Shown here piece after piece: positions 18,646 to 28,518 of a stretch of DNA of 64,000 nucleotides. Source of the stretch: Helicobacter mesocricetorum (GTDB taxonomy: Bacteria > Campylobacterota > Campylobacteria > Campylobacterales > Helicobacteraceae); NCBI RefSeq assembly GCF_900198605.1, contig NZ_FZPJ01000010.1, positions 87,283 through 151,282 of the forward strand, in the 5' to 3' direction. A program made the translations under genes and the position numbers. Each line of letters starts with the position of its first letter. The first letter of the stretch is position 1. The notes under the pieces were generated by a model. It worked only from the letters and a program-made list of their open reading frames with translations. It did no database searches and had not been told where the DNA came from.

Positions 18646-20334
18646 ATGCGTTTAAATGGTTCTGAAATGGTTATCCATGCTTTAAAAAATGAAGGGGTAA
18701 AAGTAGTATTTGGTTACCCCGGTGGTGCTGCTTTAAATATTTATGATGAGCTGTATAAGCAAAATTTTTTTGAGCATATTTTAACAAGGCACGAGCAAGC
18801 CGCTATTCACGCTGCTGATGGTTATGCAAGGGCAAGTGGAGAGGTGGGGGTTGCTATTGTTACTAGTGGTCCTGGAATCACTAATGCCATTACAGGTATT
18901 GCGACTGCATATATGGATTCTATCCCCTTAGTTATTATTAGCGGGCAAGTCCCTACAAGCTTAATTGGGACAGATGCCTTTCAAGAAATTGATGCAGTGG
19001 GCATCTCTCGTCCTTGCACGAAGCATAATTATCTTGTGAAAAGCATTGAAGAACTTCCTAAAATCTTAAAAGAAGCATTTTATATTGCAAGAAGTGGTCG
19101 TCCCGGTCCTGTTCATATTGATTTACCTAAAGATATTAGTGCAACCATTGGAAAATTCGATTATCCTAAAGAAATTATGCTACAAACCTACAAACCTACT
19201 TATAAGGGAAATCTAAGGCAGATTAAAAAAATTGCACAAATTATAAAAGAATCTAAAAAGCCCATTTTATATTTAGGGGGAGGCTGTATTGTTTCAAACG
19301 CTACAAAGCTTATTAGTGAATTTTGCGAAGTAACGCATATTCCAGCGGTAGAAACTTTAATGGCACTTGGAGTTTTGCCCTCTAATCATTCGGATTTATT
19401 AGGAATGGTTGGAATGCACGGAAGTTATTGCTCTAATATGGCAATGAGTGAAGCGGATTTAATTATTGCTTTGGGGGCTAGATTTGATGATAGGGTAACG
19501 GGAAAATTAAGTGAGTTTGCGAAGAATGCACAGATTATTCATATTGATATTGACCCAAGTAGTATTAGTAAAATTGTAAATGCAAATTATCCTATTGTAG
19601 GAGATATTGCCAATGTTTTAGAGGAGTTAATCCCTCTTTTAAAAGGTTATGAAACAAAGAATATTGCAAATTGGAGAGAGACCTTAGAATGTTATGAAAA
19701 GCTCCATCCTCTAGGTTATGAGGATTCTAAGGAAATCTTAAAGCCTCAATGGGTGATACAAAAAATGGGAGAAATTTTAGGCGATAGCGCATTTATCACA
19801 ACAGATGTTGGGCAACACCAAATGTGGGCGGCGCAATTCTATCCCTTTTGCTTCCCTAGACAATTTATAAGTAGTGGCGGTTTAGGAACTATGGGGTTTG
19901 GGTTACCTGCTGCTATGGGGGTTAAAAAGGCTTTTAAGGACAAAGTTTCTATTAATATTACCGGAGATGGCTCGATTTTGATGAATATCCAAGAGATGAT
20001 AACTTGTTTTGTGGATAATATCCCGGTGGTGAATGTTATTTTAAATAATAGTTACTTGGGAATGGTTCGTCAATGGCAGAGCTTTTTTTATGATAAGCGA
20101 TTTGCCCATACGGATTTGAGTATTCAACCCGATTTTGTCAAACTTGCAGAATCTTTTGGGGGAGTGGGTTATGTTTGTAATACCAAAGAAGAGTTTATAG
20201 AATCCTTGCAGTTAGCTATTAATTCTAACAAACCTGCTTTATTAGATGTTCGCATTGATAAGTTTGAAAATGTATTGCCAATGGTGCCAACAGGTGGGGC
20301 TTTGTTTAATATGTTATTAGAGTATAAGGAGTAA
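18646..20334 (+). CDS. ilvB: Acetolactate synthase large subunit
   Basis: A 562-residue thiamine diphosphate enzyme catalysing the first common step of isoleucine, valine and leucine synthesis. It has the N-terminal PYR domain with the activating Glu in TRHEQAAIHAADGYARASG, a central FAD-binding domain and a C-terminal PP domain with NITGDGSILMNIQE and the metal-binding NNSYLGMVRQWQ. The regulatory subunit ilvH begins two bases after its stop. The ilv-ilvH-lpxD order is one I also remember from Campylobacter jejuni. Confidence 0.96.
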   Translation: MRLNGSEMVIHALKNEGVKVVFGYPGGAALNIYDELYKQNFFEHILTRHEQAAIHAADGYARASGEVGVAIVTSGPGITNAITGIATAYMDSIPLVIISGQVPTSLIGTDAFQEIDAVGISRPCTKHNYLVKSIEELPKILKEAFYIARSGRPGPVHIDLPKDISATIGKFDYPKEIMLQTYKPTYKGNLRQIKKIAQIIKESKKPILYLGGGCIVSNATKLISEFCEVTHIPAVETLMALGVLPSNHSDLLGMVGMHGSYCSNMAMSEADLIIALGARFDDRVTGKLSEFAKNAQIIHIDIDPSSISKIVNANYPIVGDIANVLEELIPLLKGYETKNIANWRETLECYEKLHPLGYEDSKEILKPQWVIQKMGEILGDSAFITTDVGQHQMWAAQFYPFCFPRQFISSGGLGTMGFGLPAAMGVKKAFKDKVSINITGDGSILMNIQEMITCFVDNIPVVNVILNNSYLGMVRQWQSFFYDKRFAHTDLSIQPDFVKLAESFGGVGYVCNTKEEFIESLQLAINSNKPALLDVRIDKFENVLPMVPTGGALFNMLLEYKE

Positions 20335-20336
20335 AT

Positions 20337-20807
20337 ATGGAGATTAAACGCATTATCACTGCAATTGTTTTAAATGAACATGGTGTATTATCTCGTATTA
20401 GTGGGCTTTTTGCTGGTAGGGGATATAATATCGAATCCCTAACCGTTGCTCCTATTTTAGAAACTGAACTTTCGCGTATAACGATTGCAACTAAAGGTGA
20501 TGAGAGGGTATTAGAGCAGATTTTAAAACAACTCCATAAACTTATTCCCGTTTTAAAGGTTTTAGAAGATGAGCAAATTGTAGAGCAAGAATCAGTGCTT
20601 GTGAAATTTGACAAAAAAGAGTTTTTAAGTGAATTAAGCGTAATTTTTAACTCCTATAATGGAAAGATCGTTGAAGTGAATGATAAGTATGTTATTTTTA
20701 TGGCTTGTGATAATCACGAAAGGATTAATGGATTATTAAAGGCTATTCGTTCTTATAAGCCAAAAGATGTTGCAAGAAGTGGCATTTTGGCAATTGAATC
20801 GCATTAA
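20337..20807 (+). CDS. ilvH: Acetolactate synthase small (regulatory) subunit
   Basis: A 156-residue subunit with an N-terminal ACT domain (ITAIVLNEHGVLSRISGLFAG, then GYNIESLTVAP), which binds valine for feedback inhibition, and a C-terminal ACT-like domain ending with the ARSGILAIE motif. AAGGAG lies just before its start, inside the ilvB end. Length matches the short, typical form. Confidence 0.95.
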   Translation: MEIKRIITAIVLNEHGVLSRISGLFAGRGYNIESLTVAPILETELSRITIATKGDERVLEQILKQLHKLIPVLKVLEDEQIVEQESVLVKFDKKEFLSELSVIFNSYNGKIVEVNDKYVIFMACDNHERINGLLKAIRSYKPKDVARSGILAIESH

Positions 20808-20819
20808 AAGTGTGTAGTT

Positions 20820-21821
20820 ATGCAATTAGATAGACTGATTAATTTTTTAAAAGAAAAAGGAATTTTAGAAGGGGTTGTCCAAAATAAAGATGGAAAATGG
20901 GTGGAGCATCATCCCTTTCAACCCTGTGAAATACAGGCAATAGAATCTCCTGAACTTGCCACTAAAGAGCATATTACTTTTTTAGAAAAAGAAAAATACG
21001 CTTCTTCTGTGCTTACGACAAAGGCAGCTGCTGTAATACTTCGTAGAGCTTATTTAAAATATCTTCCTAAAGAAAGCCTTGGGATTTTAACCTCTAATCC
21101 CTATCTAGCCTTTGCTTATTTAACACATTTCTTTGCTAAACCTTTATTTGGGAATTCTAAAGAACCCATTTTGGGAGAGGGTGTGCAGATAGCAGAAAAT
21201 GCGGTAATCGGTAAAGGAAGTGTTATTGGAGAAGGATGTGTGATAATGGCGGGGGTAGTGATTGGAGAGAATGTCCAGATAGGCAAAAATTGCGTTATTT
21301 ATCCTAATGTTTGTATTTATAATGATTGTGAGATTGGGGGTAATGTCAGAATCCACGCAAATTCGGTTATAGGAAGTGATGGTTTTGGCTATGCACATAC
21401 ACAAAATGGAGAGCATATTAAGATTTATCATAATGGTAAAGTAGTCTTAGAAGAAGAGGTTGAAATTGGTTCTAATACTTCTATTGATAGAGCGGTGTTT
21501 GGTGAAACGCGTATTAAAAAGGGTGTAAAAATTGATAATCTTGTGCAAATTGGGCATAATTGCTGTATTGGAGAGTATAGCATTATTGTCTCCCAAGCTG
21601 GTTTATCTGGTTCGACAACCACAGGACGCAATGTTGTATTAGGGGGGCAATCAGGAAGTGCAGGGCATTTACATATTGGAGAATTTACCCAAATTGGAGC
21701 TAGAGGGGCGATTTCTAAGAGTCTTCCTGCCTTTGGTAAATTCTCTGGTCATCCTCTTTTGCCTATACAAGAATGGCTAAAATTACAAGCTTTTTTGAAA
21801 AAGATGATAAAAAGGTCTTAA
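20820..21821 (+). CDS. lpxD: UDP-3-O-acylglucosamine N-acyltransferase LpxD
   Basis: A 333-residue acyltransferase adding the N-linked 3-hydroxyacyl chain in lipid A synthesis. The C-terminal half is a left-handed beta helix of hexapeptide repeats (GEGVQIAENAVIGKGSVIGE style), with the active-site QIGHNC motif and the conserved GSDGFGYA. The N-terminal uridine-binding domain is present. It follows ilvH by 12 bases and ends the transcription unit. Length is typical. Confidence 0.95.
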   Translation: MQLDRLINFLKEKGILEGVVQNKDGKWVEHHPFQPCEIQAIESPELATKEHITFLEKEKYASSVLTTKAAAVILRRAYLKYLPKESLGILTSNPYLAFAYLTHFFAKPLFGNSKEPILGEGVQIAENAVIGKGSVIGEGCVIMAGVVIGENVQIGKNCVIYPNVCIYNDCEIGGNVRIHANSVIGSDGFGYAHTQNGEHIKIYHNGKVVLEEEVEIGSNTSIDRAVFGETRIKKGVKIDNLVQIGHNCCIGEYSIIVSQAGLSGSTTTGRNVVLGGQSGSAGHLHIGEFTQIGARGAISKSLPAFGKFSGHPLLPIQEWLKLQAFLKKMIKRS

Positions 21822-22147
21822 AGATTAACAATTTTTGGGATTGTCCTACTTGATGAAAGAGGCATAAGTTTTAGGGAGCGTAAGTTTTAGAAGGAAATAT
21901 TTTGCCACAGGATAATTTATCTTTAGCCTTGCAGGCAGAGGAAAAGCTTATGCCAATTCGTCTTTAGAATGATGAAAAGTAGTATTAATTACAACTTAAG
22001 ATATACCAATGGTTTATAGGTTTTGGGCATAGAATCTTCTACAGGGAGTAAAGGAGCTATGGTAATTAGGAACTGTAATATTGCATTTATGAAAAGAAAT
22101 TTATGATTTTTATTATTTCTTTGTCTTTTATTTTAAAAGATAAGGCT
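21822..22147. other. 326-base gap without a supported gene; small decayed frames
   Basis: The gap separates lpxD from the convergent glycosyltransferase. Near its start, TAAGTTTTAG occurs twice about 21 bases apart (TAAGTTTTAGGGAGCG, then TAAGTTTTAGAAGGAA), an imperfect local repeat. A short plus-strand frame at about 22030-22107 reads STGSKGAMVIRNCNIAFM with stops on both sides, which has the look of a surface-protein remnant. No ribosome binding site plus start gives a convincing gene. I see no tRNA or clear terminator. Confidence 0.3.
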
Positions 22148-23095
22148 TTATTTAAGCATATCTAGAATTTTTTCTATTATGATTTGTGGCTTCACATCAC
22201 TGGCTCTTTGGCTTTTGGTTTGCAAACAAGTTTCAAAATGCCCCCAAGTCCCCCATCTAGCAATATTTACTTTATCAAAAATAGTAATAGCTTTAGTGTT
22301 GCACGCCCCAAAGATATGCGCTACTCCTCCTTCAAAAGCAAGGGTTAGCAAGGCTCCTCTAGCAAGTGCTGCTACCTCATCAAGTGTTTTTGTATCTTTG
22401 TATTCGCAATTTTCTAATTTTGCTAATGTTTTGCATCTAAGTTTATCTTCACTATCACCTATTACGATAACAAAAGGGAGTGCTTTGATGATTTCTTGTA
22501 AGGATTCCAAAGGATAAGGATTGTCTTTTAATCGTCTGCTTGAAATATGAAAGAGTATATAAGGAATTTGGCTTTTAAACGCATAAGGATAGGCATAAGC
22601 AGTCTCTTCTCCTTCATATTCCACGCCCAATGGTGCTAAAATATCAAAACATACCATTACTTCGTGGATACTTGTAATGGGAGTTTCACAAAAGTTTGGT
22701 ATCCCTTTTGTTCTTAAATCCTCTTTGCTACCTGCCCCATAGCAGACTTTCCCTCTTGCGCATTTAGCAAATAATGCTGAATATTTAGAGGGTTCTATTC
22801 GCAACATTATAACCACATCATAGCGCTCTTTAAAAAGGCAAAATAAAATCCAAGCCTTATGCAAAAAGGCATTAGTTTTAGCGTAGATTCCTTTTTTGTG
22901 TTTAGTTTTTGTATAAACCCAAATTTTATCTAAATACGGATTTTTATTTTCTCTCCCGATAACAACAGGCGCATTAAGACTATTTACTACAATATCTATT
23001 TGGGCTTTGGGATATTTTTTCCTCAACGCTTCAAAACAAGGGGTAGAACAAACTAAATCTCCGATATTATCATTACGAATAAGCAAAATTTTCAC
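22148..23095 (-). CDS. Glycosyltransferase family 9 (heptosyltransferase-like)
   Basis: About 315 residues. The N-terminus MKILLIRNDNIGDLVCSTP is typical of ADP-heptose:LPS heptosyltransferases, and a conserved late segment ALLTLAFEGGVAHIFGA corresponds to the donor-binding motif D/E-GG-x-x-H. The likely role is adding a heptose or related sugar to the lipooligosaccharide core at the inner membrane. I choose the GTG at 23095 because AGGGAG lies six bases upstream; a frame from the ATG at 23110 begins MRECW and would use that site as coding. It overlaps the upstream glycosyltransferase gene, implying coupling. Confidence 0.8.
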   Translation of the reverse strand: MKILLIRNDNIGDLVCSTPCFEALRKKYPKAQIDIVVNSLNAPVVIGRENKNPYLDKIWVYTKTKHKKGIYAKTNAFLHKAWILFCLFKERYDVVIMLRIEPSKYSALFAKCARGKVCYGAGSKEDLRTKGIPNFCETPITSIHEVMVCFDILAPLGVEYEGEETAYAYPYAFKSQIPYILFHISSRRLKDNPYPLESLQEIIKALPFVIVIGDSEDKLRCKTLAKLENCEYKDTKTLDEVAALARGALLTLAFEGGVAHIFGACNTKAITIFDKVNIARWGTWGHFETCLQTKSQRASDVKPQIIIEKILDMLK

Positions 23096-24173
23096 CCAAC
23101 ACTCCCTCATATATTGCTAAAATTTTTCTCCCCATAGCTTCAGAAGAAAATTTCCCTATGATAAAATAGGGATTAATCTCTATACAAGAGGGATGCTCTA
23201 AAAGTGTTTTTAGGGCTTTTAAAAACTCTTCTAAAGTTGGTTTAGGGGTTAAGAGAAAGTTGTTATTATGGTATAAATCCTTAATGCTCCCAACATCAGC
23301 TGCAACGCTTGGAATCTCCATTAAAAGAGCTTGCATTAAGCTTTGTGGCACTCCTTCTTTTTCAGAAGTTAATAGAAAAATATCAAGCATTGATAAAAAT
23401 TCTGCGGGTTTTTCAATATGCCCTAAAAGCTTAATATAATCCTCTGCATTCTCCTCCCTCTCTCCACCTTGAATAAGCCCCTCTAAGTGAGGAAAACTAT
23501 CCCCACTCCCACCAATGATAAAATAGGTATTTGGGTATTTTTTGTGAATCTCTTTAGCCACTTGTATAAAAATATCTTGTCGTTTGGCATATCGCATAAC
23601 GCCTAAATTTCCTATGATAATTTTATTTTTTGGGATTTTATAATGTTCTTTTAGGGATTCTTTATCATAAAGATCTTTTTGGAATATCCCAATATCAATA
23701 CCTGTGGGAATGGAGGTTATTTTTTCTGGTTTTATGCGATTATCCCTTATCATAGCCTCTCTAACACTCTCGCCTGTGGTAATGATAAAATCTGCTAAAT
23801 TATTAATGAAATTTAATCGTGAAGGGTGGATAGGAGTAGATAAATGCCTAGTGCGAATAAATTTTTTCCCACTCCCAATACTGGCTAATCCTCCACACCA
23901 AGTATCGATTCCGCTATGGGTATTAAGAATATCATAATGCTTTAATAACTGCTTTAAACCCCAAATACTAAGAATATCTGTCTTTCTTTTAAAAGGTAGA
24001 GTAAAAGTTTTTATGCCTAGATTTTGGGCTTTATTTAAAATCTGTGCGTTTTCTCTACAAGCTAAAGCGGATTCTACACCAAGATTTCTCATTACTTGTA
24101 TTTCAGAGAGGATTCTAATCTCTTGCCCCCCATAACCATTGCTCCACTCTGTGTGTAAAACCTTAATCCCCAT
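23073..24173 (-). CDS. Glycosyltransferase family 4
   Basis: A 366-residue GT-B enzyme. The N-terminal acceptor domain starts KVLHTEWSNGYGGQEIRI. The C-terminal donor domain begins with KIIIGNLGVMRYAKRQDIF and has the E-x7-E region as TSEKEGVPQSLMQALLM. A role in lipooligosaccharide or other surface glycan assembly is likely, together with the GT9 gene it overlaps. Its start overlaps the purN end by 11 bases. Donor and acceptor sugars are unknown. Confidence 0.82.
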   Translation of the reverse strand: MGIKVLHTEWSNGYGGQEIRILSEIQVMRNLGVESALACRENAQILNKAQNLGIKTFTLPFKRKTDILSIWGLKQLLKHYDILNTHSGIDTWCGGLASIGSGKKFIRTRHLSTPIHPSRLNFINNLADFIITTGESVREAMIRDNRIKPEKITSIPTGIDIGIFQKDLYDKESLKEHYKIPKNKIIIGNLGVMRYAKRQDIFIQVAKEIHKKYPNTYFIIGGSGDSFPHLEGLIQGGEREENAEDYIKLLGHIEKPAEFLSMLDIFLLTSEKEGVPQSLMQALLMEIPSVAADVGSIKDLYHNNNFLLTPKPTLEEFLKALKTLLEHPSCIEINPYFIIGKFSSEAMGRKILAIYEGVLGENFAYS

Positions 24174-24813
24174 AAAGAACCTTTAAAATCGCTAAAGGGT
24201 ATAAAAAATGCTCTAAAGCGTGAATTCTTTGTGTATAAGATTCCAAACTCTCTTGCTTTTGTTTGATTAGCACACCTTGGGCGATTAATTCTCCACTATC
24301 AAGTTCATTGCTAACATAATGCACACTAACACCGCCTAATTGCATCGGGGCATTAAAGCTCTCTTCTATTCCTTTAGCTCCTTTAAAAAGCGGCAAAAGT
24401 GAGGGGTGGATATTAATACAAGGGATAGATTGCACAAAATAAGGGGTTAGAACTCTCATAAATCCCGCTAAAACACATAAATCAATATTTAAAGATTTCA
24501 AGATTTTCACCAAATCTTTATCAAAAGATTCTCTATCAACATAAGCCTTACTCTCTAAAACCTCTGTGGGTATTCCTAAAGCTTTAGCCCTTTGTATCCC
24601 ATAAGCATCACTTTTGTTGCTAAGGGCTAAAACAATCTCTATTTTTGGAGAATCTTGGCATTGGATATAAGCCTTATCTATCCCACTAATTAAGAAATCC
24701 TCTTTTTGTGTGAAGACTCCCGCACTCTTAAAAGATTTTTGGTGGAGAGCTTTAATGATTGCTTCTAAATTGCTTCCATTTCCACTAAAGAGTATAGCAA
24801 TCCTTTTTGACAT
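24163..24813 (-). CDS. purN: Phosphoribosylglycinamide formyltransferase PurN
   Basis: A 216-residue folate-dependent enzyme transferring a formyl group to GAR in purine synthesis. RIAILFSGNGSNLEAI is the substrate phosphate loop. The catalytic stretch CINIHPSLLPLFKGAKGIEES contains the Asn and His of the active site, and VSVHYVSNELDSGELI provides the Asp. Downstream glycosyltransferase overlap and the abutting small upstream gene put it in a long minus-strand unit. I recall H. pylori lacking purine synthesis genes of this kind, which argues for a different Helicobacter. Confidence 0.94.
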   Translation of the reverse strand: MSKRIAILFSGNGSNLEAIIKALHQKSFKSAGVFTQKEDFLISGIDKAYIQCQDSPKIEIVLALSNKSDAYGIQRAKALGIPTEVLESKAYVDRESFDKDLVKILKSLNIDLCVLAGFMRVLTPYFVQSIPCINIHPSLLPLFKGAKGIEESFNAPMQLGGVSVHYVSNELDSGELIAQGVLIKQKQESLESYTQRIHALEHFLYPLAILKVLYGD

Positions 24814-25050
24814 TTATTTTCCAAAAAACTCTGGATTATTTTGTTTTAACTTTTGGAGATTGGCTAAAATCTCTTTTATTCCATATTCTAAACTTTCTTC
24901 ATCTAAGCTTTCAATATAAGCATCTAAAGCATCTTGTAGCTTTGATTCTTGAACTCCAGAGAGTATTAAAGCCACACATAGCATATCACTAAGCTGGATT
25001 GAAAGCTCCTCTATTTCTTCTTCTAATTCTTTAATGTTTTTTTTATCCAT
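24814..25050 (-). CDS. Small acidic helical protein, unknown function
   Basis: A 78-residue protein, strongly acidic (IKELEEEIEELSIQLSDML and SLDEESLEYGIKEIL), predicted to be almost entirely helical with coiled-coil-like heptads at the N-terminus. It has no signal peptide or membrane segment. It overlaps the DHH phosphoesterase end by eight bases and abuts purN directly, so it is translated as part of that unit. I do not recognise the family. Confidence 0.7.
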   Translation of the reverse strand: MDKKNIKELEEEIEELSIQLSDMLCVALILSGVQESKLQDALDAYIESLDEESLEYGIKEILANLQKLKQNNPEFFGK

Positions 25051-26098
25051 ACTGCTCTCCTAAAAGGTTTTGAATATTCTCATAAATATCTTCATAGACA
25101 AAACTTTCTTTAAAGCCCTCTATCTTGCCTCCACTTGCATTAGCGTGTCCTCCACCATTGAAATATTTTTTGGCTAAAACACTAACATCGCAAGTATTAT
25201 TAGCCCTTAAGCTAACATTCCCTCGAGCATTAACATCTAAGAAAAAATGGAATTGTGGATTTTGCTTTAAAAATAAATTGGCTAAAACAGAGATACTTCC
25301 GATACTATAACTCAAAAACCCTTGGTATTCCCCACAGATAATACGGCATTTATCAAGATATTTTTTTAATAACTTCACTTGAAAATTCGAAACTAAATTA
25401 TCTAATGTATCACTCATTAAATTGCCTCCTAAGAAGCCTTTCTTTAAAGCCAGGATTGCATTATCTAAAAGAATATGCCCCTTTTCTTGGGTTAAAAATT
25501 TTGAAGATTCCCTAAGAAGTGTGAGTTTATAGCTCCTATCTTCATCTTCAAACATAAAGCGATTAAGCTCTTTGCATTCTATGATTAGACGCATAGCAAC
25601 CTTTCCAAATTCAAACCCATATCCTTCTTCTTTCCACAAATCAATGCTATTTATCATTTCAACCATTGGTTCTAGCCATAACTTTGTAGAATCTGCTAGA
25701 GAAAATCTCGCTAAGAGAGTCTCATAAACGATTTTTGTCGCACAGCGATTGGTATCTAAGGCATACCATTCGTATTTATTCACACATTCTTGTCCGCTTT
25801 TATGATGGTCTAATAACTCAAGTTTGACTTTAGCACCTGTTAAATTTAATTCTAAAATCGATTCTTTTAGGGATTCACATTCACTTAAAGTAAGGTTTAA
25901 ATCGCTAATAATAATCCAAGCCTCCTCTGCAATATTGGCTTTAATATTCCTAAAAATTTGTTCTAGTCTTGCTAAGACTTCCTTTCCATAGTTTGCATTA
26001 TAAAAGTGCATACAAGCACTTTTGTTAAAAAATTCATAGCTCACCAACTGACAGCCATAGCCATCTAAATCAATATGAGAGAGGTGATGAATTTGCAT
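25043..26098 (-). CDS. DHH family phosphoesterase
   Basis: A 351-residue protein. N-terminal HLSHIDLDGYGCQL holds the first metal-binding Asp residues, LLDHHKSG is the DHH-type motif, and the C-terminal DHHA1 domain ends with FNGGGHANASGGKIEG, the substrate-binding glycine-rich loop. Family members are nanoRNases, pAp or cyclic dinucleotide phosphodiesterases; which applies here is unknown. It follows flhA by eight bases. As I recall, the rpsO-flhA-DHH order is also seen in H. pylori. Confidence 0.85.
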   Translation of the reverse strand: MQIHHLSHIDLDGYGCQLVSYEFFNKSACMHFYNANYGKEVLARLEQIFRNIKANIAEEAWIIISDLNLTLSECESLKESILELNLTGAKVKLELLDHHKSGQECVNKYEWYALDTNRCATKIVYETLLARFSLADSTKLWLEPMVEMINSIDLWKEEGYGFEFGKVAMRLIIECKELNRFMFEDEDRSYKLTLLRESSKFLTQEKGHILLDNAILALKKGFLGGNLMSDTLDNLVSNFQVKLLKKYLDKCRIICGEYQGFLSYSIGSISVLANLFLKQNPQFHFFLDVNARGNVSLRANNTCDVSVLAKKYFNGGGHANASGGKIEGFKESFVYEDIYENIQNLLGEQYG

Positions 26099-26106
26099 AT
26101 TTTTCC

Positions 26107-28359
26107 TTATATAGAGAAGTCAATAGTCCCTAAAATTTCATATTTGCTTTGATAGTCAATTTCTGCCGTGCTTAAGACTACCATACTGCGCGCAAAGCCA
26201 TATTGTTCCATAAAGATTGCTAAAGGCTTTCTAAGCACCATAGGCACTCCTCCTACAATCATAGGAACAGCACCCATTGAGGCAGACTTTTGGTAAGAAT
26301 TATTGAGGGCATCCAAAAAGTTTTGCGATTCTGTTGGGCTTAGCCTTAATCTCTGCCCCATTTTTTGGGATTCTGGAAGACGTTCTAATAAAAACTGCTC
26401 TAAGCTTGGGGATAATACGAAATAGCGCAAGATCCCATCATCACTTTGAAAATTATGGCTAATAAGTCGTTTTAAACACGCTCGCACATATTCTGTAAGC
26501 GTTGGCAAATCTGATTTATAAGCAGGAGTGCCATCAGCAATAGCTTCTGCAATGCTTAACATATCTTTAATAGGAATTTGCTCGTGTAAAAGCTCTTTTA
26601 AAATATGTTGGATAGTCCCTATTCCAACACCTTTAATCTCCTCTGCTAAAATCGGATAATCCTTACTTAATTTTTCTAATAAATTATGCACTTCTTGACG
26701 CGTTAATAATTCTTCTGCGTATTGTTTAATGAGTTCTTGAATATGAGTGCTAATTACGGTTGCTCCATCAATAATGGTATAACCCTCTATGATAGCATCT
26801 TCTTTTTTGCTCTCATCAATCCAATAAGCATCAAGTCCAAAAACAGGCTCTTTAGTTGGCACACCATCTGGAATCTCACCTACAAAACCACTAGAAGCAA
26901 TGGCAAGGAATTTATCAACCATAATTTGTCCGCGTCCAATCTCGATTTCTTTAAGCAAAATTTGGTATTCATCAGGAGCTAAGTTTAAATCATCTCTTAA
27001 ATGCACCATAGGCACTAAGATTCCATATTCTGTTGCCATTGTTTTACGAATAGCACGAATTTTATTAACAAGCTCTCCTCCTTGTGCGGGGTCAGCAAAT
27101 TTAATGAGTTGATAGCCTAAACCAACGCGCAAAATCTTAACTTTTAGGGCTTTTTCAATCTCTGCTTCTTCTCTTTTCTTACGTTCTTCCTCGCTTTCTT
27201 GTGGAGCTGGAGGTTGGGGTTGTTGGTCTTGAGTTGTGCTTCTCTTTAAGGGTTTATCTAAAGATTGTGGAGAATCTGTTTGTGTGGATTCTTGTTTTTT
27301 AAATTTTTGTAGTAAGGATTCAATATATTTCCAAGCCTCCCCATCTTTTTGTTTATTTAAAAGTAAGGCTAGGAATAAAAAGAGTATCCCTACAAAACCC
27401 AAAGAAATAGTAGGGAGTCCCGGCACAAGTGCAAATAATAATAAAATACTCCCAACAATCATTAGGGTTTTAGACTCATTAATGAGTTGGTCGATAATCC
27501 CAGAGGCGAAATTTTCTCCTTCTTTGCTAAAGCGCGTTACAATAATACCCGTAGCGGTAGAAACAATAAGAGCAGGAATTTGTGAAACTAAACCATCTCC
27601 AATGGTTAAAATTGTAAAAGTCGCCGCAGAATCAGAGACTGACATATCCTTTTGAAAAACACCAATTAAAAATCCACCAATAATATTAATAAGGGTGATA
27701 ATAATCCCAGCAACTGCATCGCCCTTTACAAACTTATTAGCACCATCCATAGAACCATAAAAATCTGCTTCAGCGGCTAACTCATCGCGTCTAGCCTTAG
27801 CTTCTTCTTGCCCGATTAATCCGGTATTTAAATCCGCATCAATTGCCATTTGTTTCCCGGGCATTGCATCTAAGGTAAATCGAGCTTTTACCTCTGAAAC
27901 TCTTGTAGAACCATTAGTAACAACCATAAAATTAATAATCACCAAGATAATAAATAAAATAATCCCTATAACATAATTTCCACCTACAACAAACTGCCCA
28001 AAAGCTGTAATAATGCTACTTACTGCTTCTGTGCCTAAATGTCCATTGCTTAAAATCATCCTTGTAGTGGCGATATTTAAGGATAATCTAAAAAGTGTGA
28101 TGATTAAAAGCAAAGTAGGGAAGGCAGAAAAATCTGTGGGCTTTTTCACATAAAGGGCGATTAAAATAATTAAAGCAGAGAGTGCAATAGAGGTCGCAAG
28201 AAAAAAGTCTAATAAACTGCTAGGTAAAGGGACGATGATAATAGCTAAGATTGCAATGATAAAAAATACAACCGTTAAATCTTTTGATCCCGTTAAATAA
28301 GACAAAAAAGGCGTAATTTTTCCTAAAATAGATGATTTTTCTGCATCCGTCTTTGCCAA
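26107..28359 (-). CDS. flhA: Flagellar export apparatus protein FlhA
   Basis: About 750 residues. The N-terminal third has roughly eight membrane helices (FFIIAILAIIIVPLPSSLLD and following) with the conserved FHIPEP-type region MPGKQMAIDADLNTGLI. A proline-rich linker (QPQPPAPQESEEERKK) leads to the large cytosolic domain ending in IDYQSKYEILGTIDFS. It forms the nonameric ring of the flagellar type III export gate. I choose the TTG at 28359 because TTTGGAG lies five bases upstream; the longer GTG start at 28380 has no ribosome binding site. It is divergent from rpsO. Confidence 0.96.
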   Translation of the reverse strand: MAKTDAEKSSILGKITPFLSYLTGSKDLTVVFFIIAILAIIIVPLPSSLLDFFLATSIALSALIILIALYVKKPTDFSAFPTLLLIITLFRLSLNIATTRMILSNGHLGTEAVSSIITAFGQFVVGGNYVIGIILFIILVIINFMVVTNGSTRVSEVKARFTLDAMPGKQMAIDADLNTGLIGQEEAKARRDELAAEADFYGSMDGANKFVKGDAVAGIIITLINIIGGFLIGVFQKDMSVSDSAATFTILTIGDGLVSQIPALIVSTATGIIVTRFSKEGENFASGIIDQLINESKTLMIVGSILLLFALVPGLPTISLGFVGILFLFLALLLNKQKDGEAWKYIESLLQKFKKQESTQTDSPQSLDKPLKRSTTQDQQPQPPAPQESEEERKKREEAEIEKALKVKILRVGLGYQLIKFADPAQGGELVNKIRAIRKTMATEYGILVPMVHLRDDLNLAPDEYQILLKEIEIGRGQIMVDKFLAIASSGFVGEIPDGVPTKEPVFGLDAYWIDESKKEDAIIEGYTIIDGATVISTHIQELIKQYAEELLTRQEVHNLLEKLSKDYPILAEEIKGVGIGTIQHILKELLHEQIPIKDMLSIAEAIADGTPAYKSDLPTLTEYVRACLKRLISHNFQSDDGILRYFVLSPSLEQFLLERLPESQKMGQRLRLSPTESQNFLDALNNSYQKSASMGAVPMIVGGVPMVLRKPLAIFMEQYGFARSMVVLSTAEIDYQSKYEILGTIDFSI

Positions 28360-28518
28360 TTTTACTCCAAAAATATTCACAAATTAATTTGTAATTCTAG
28401 TGAGTTTTAACCTATAAAATCAAGAAAATCATAATTTTTATGGTTTTTAATAAAATCTATGTTAGAATCCGAGCCTTTAAAAATTAATAACTAAAAATTA
28501 CCAATCAGGAGGTCTATG

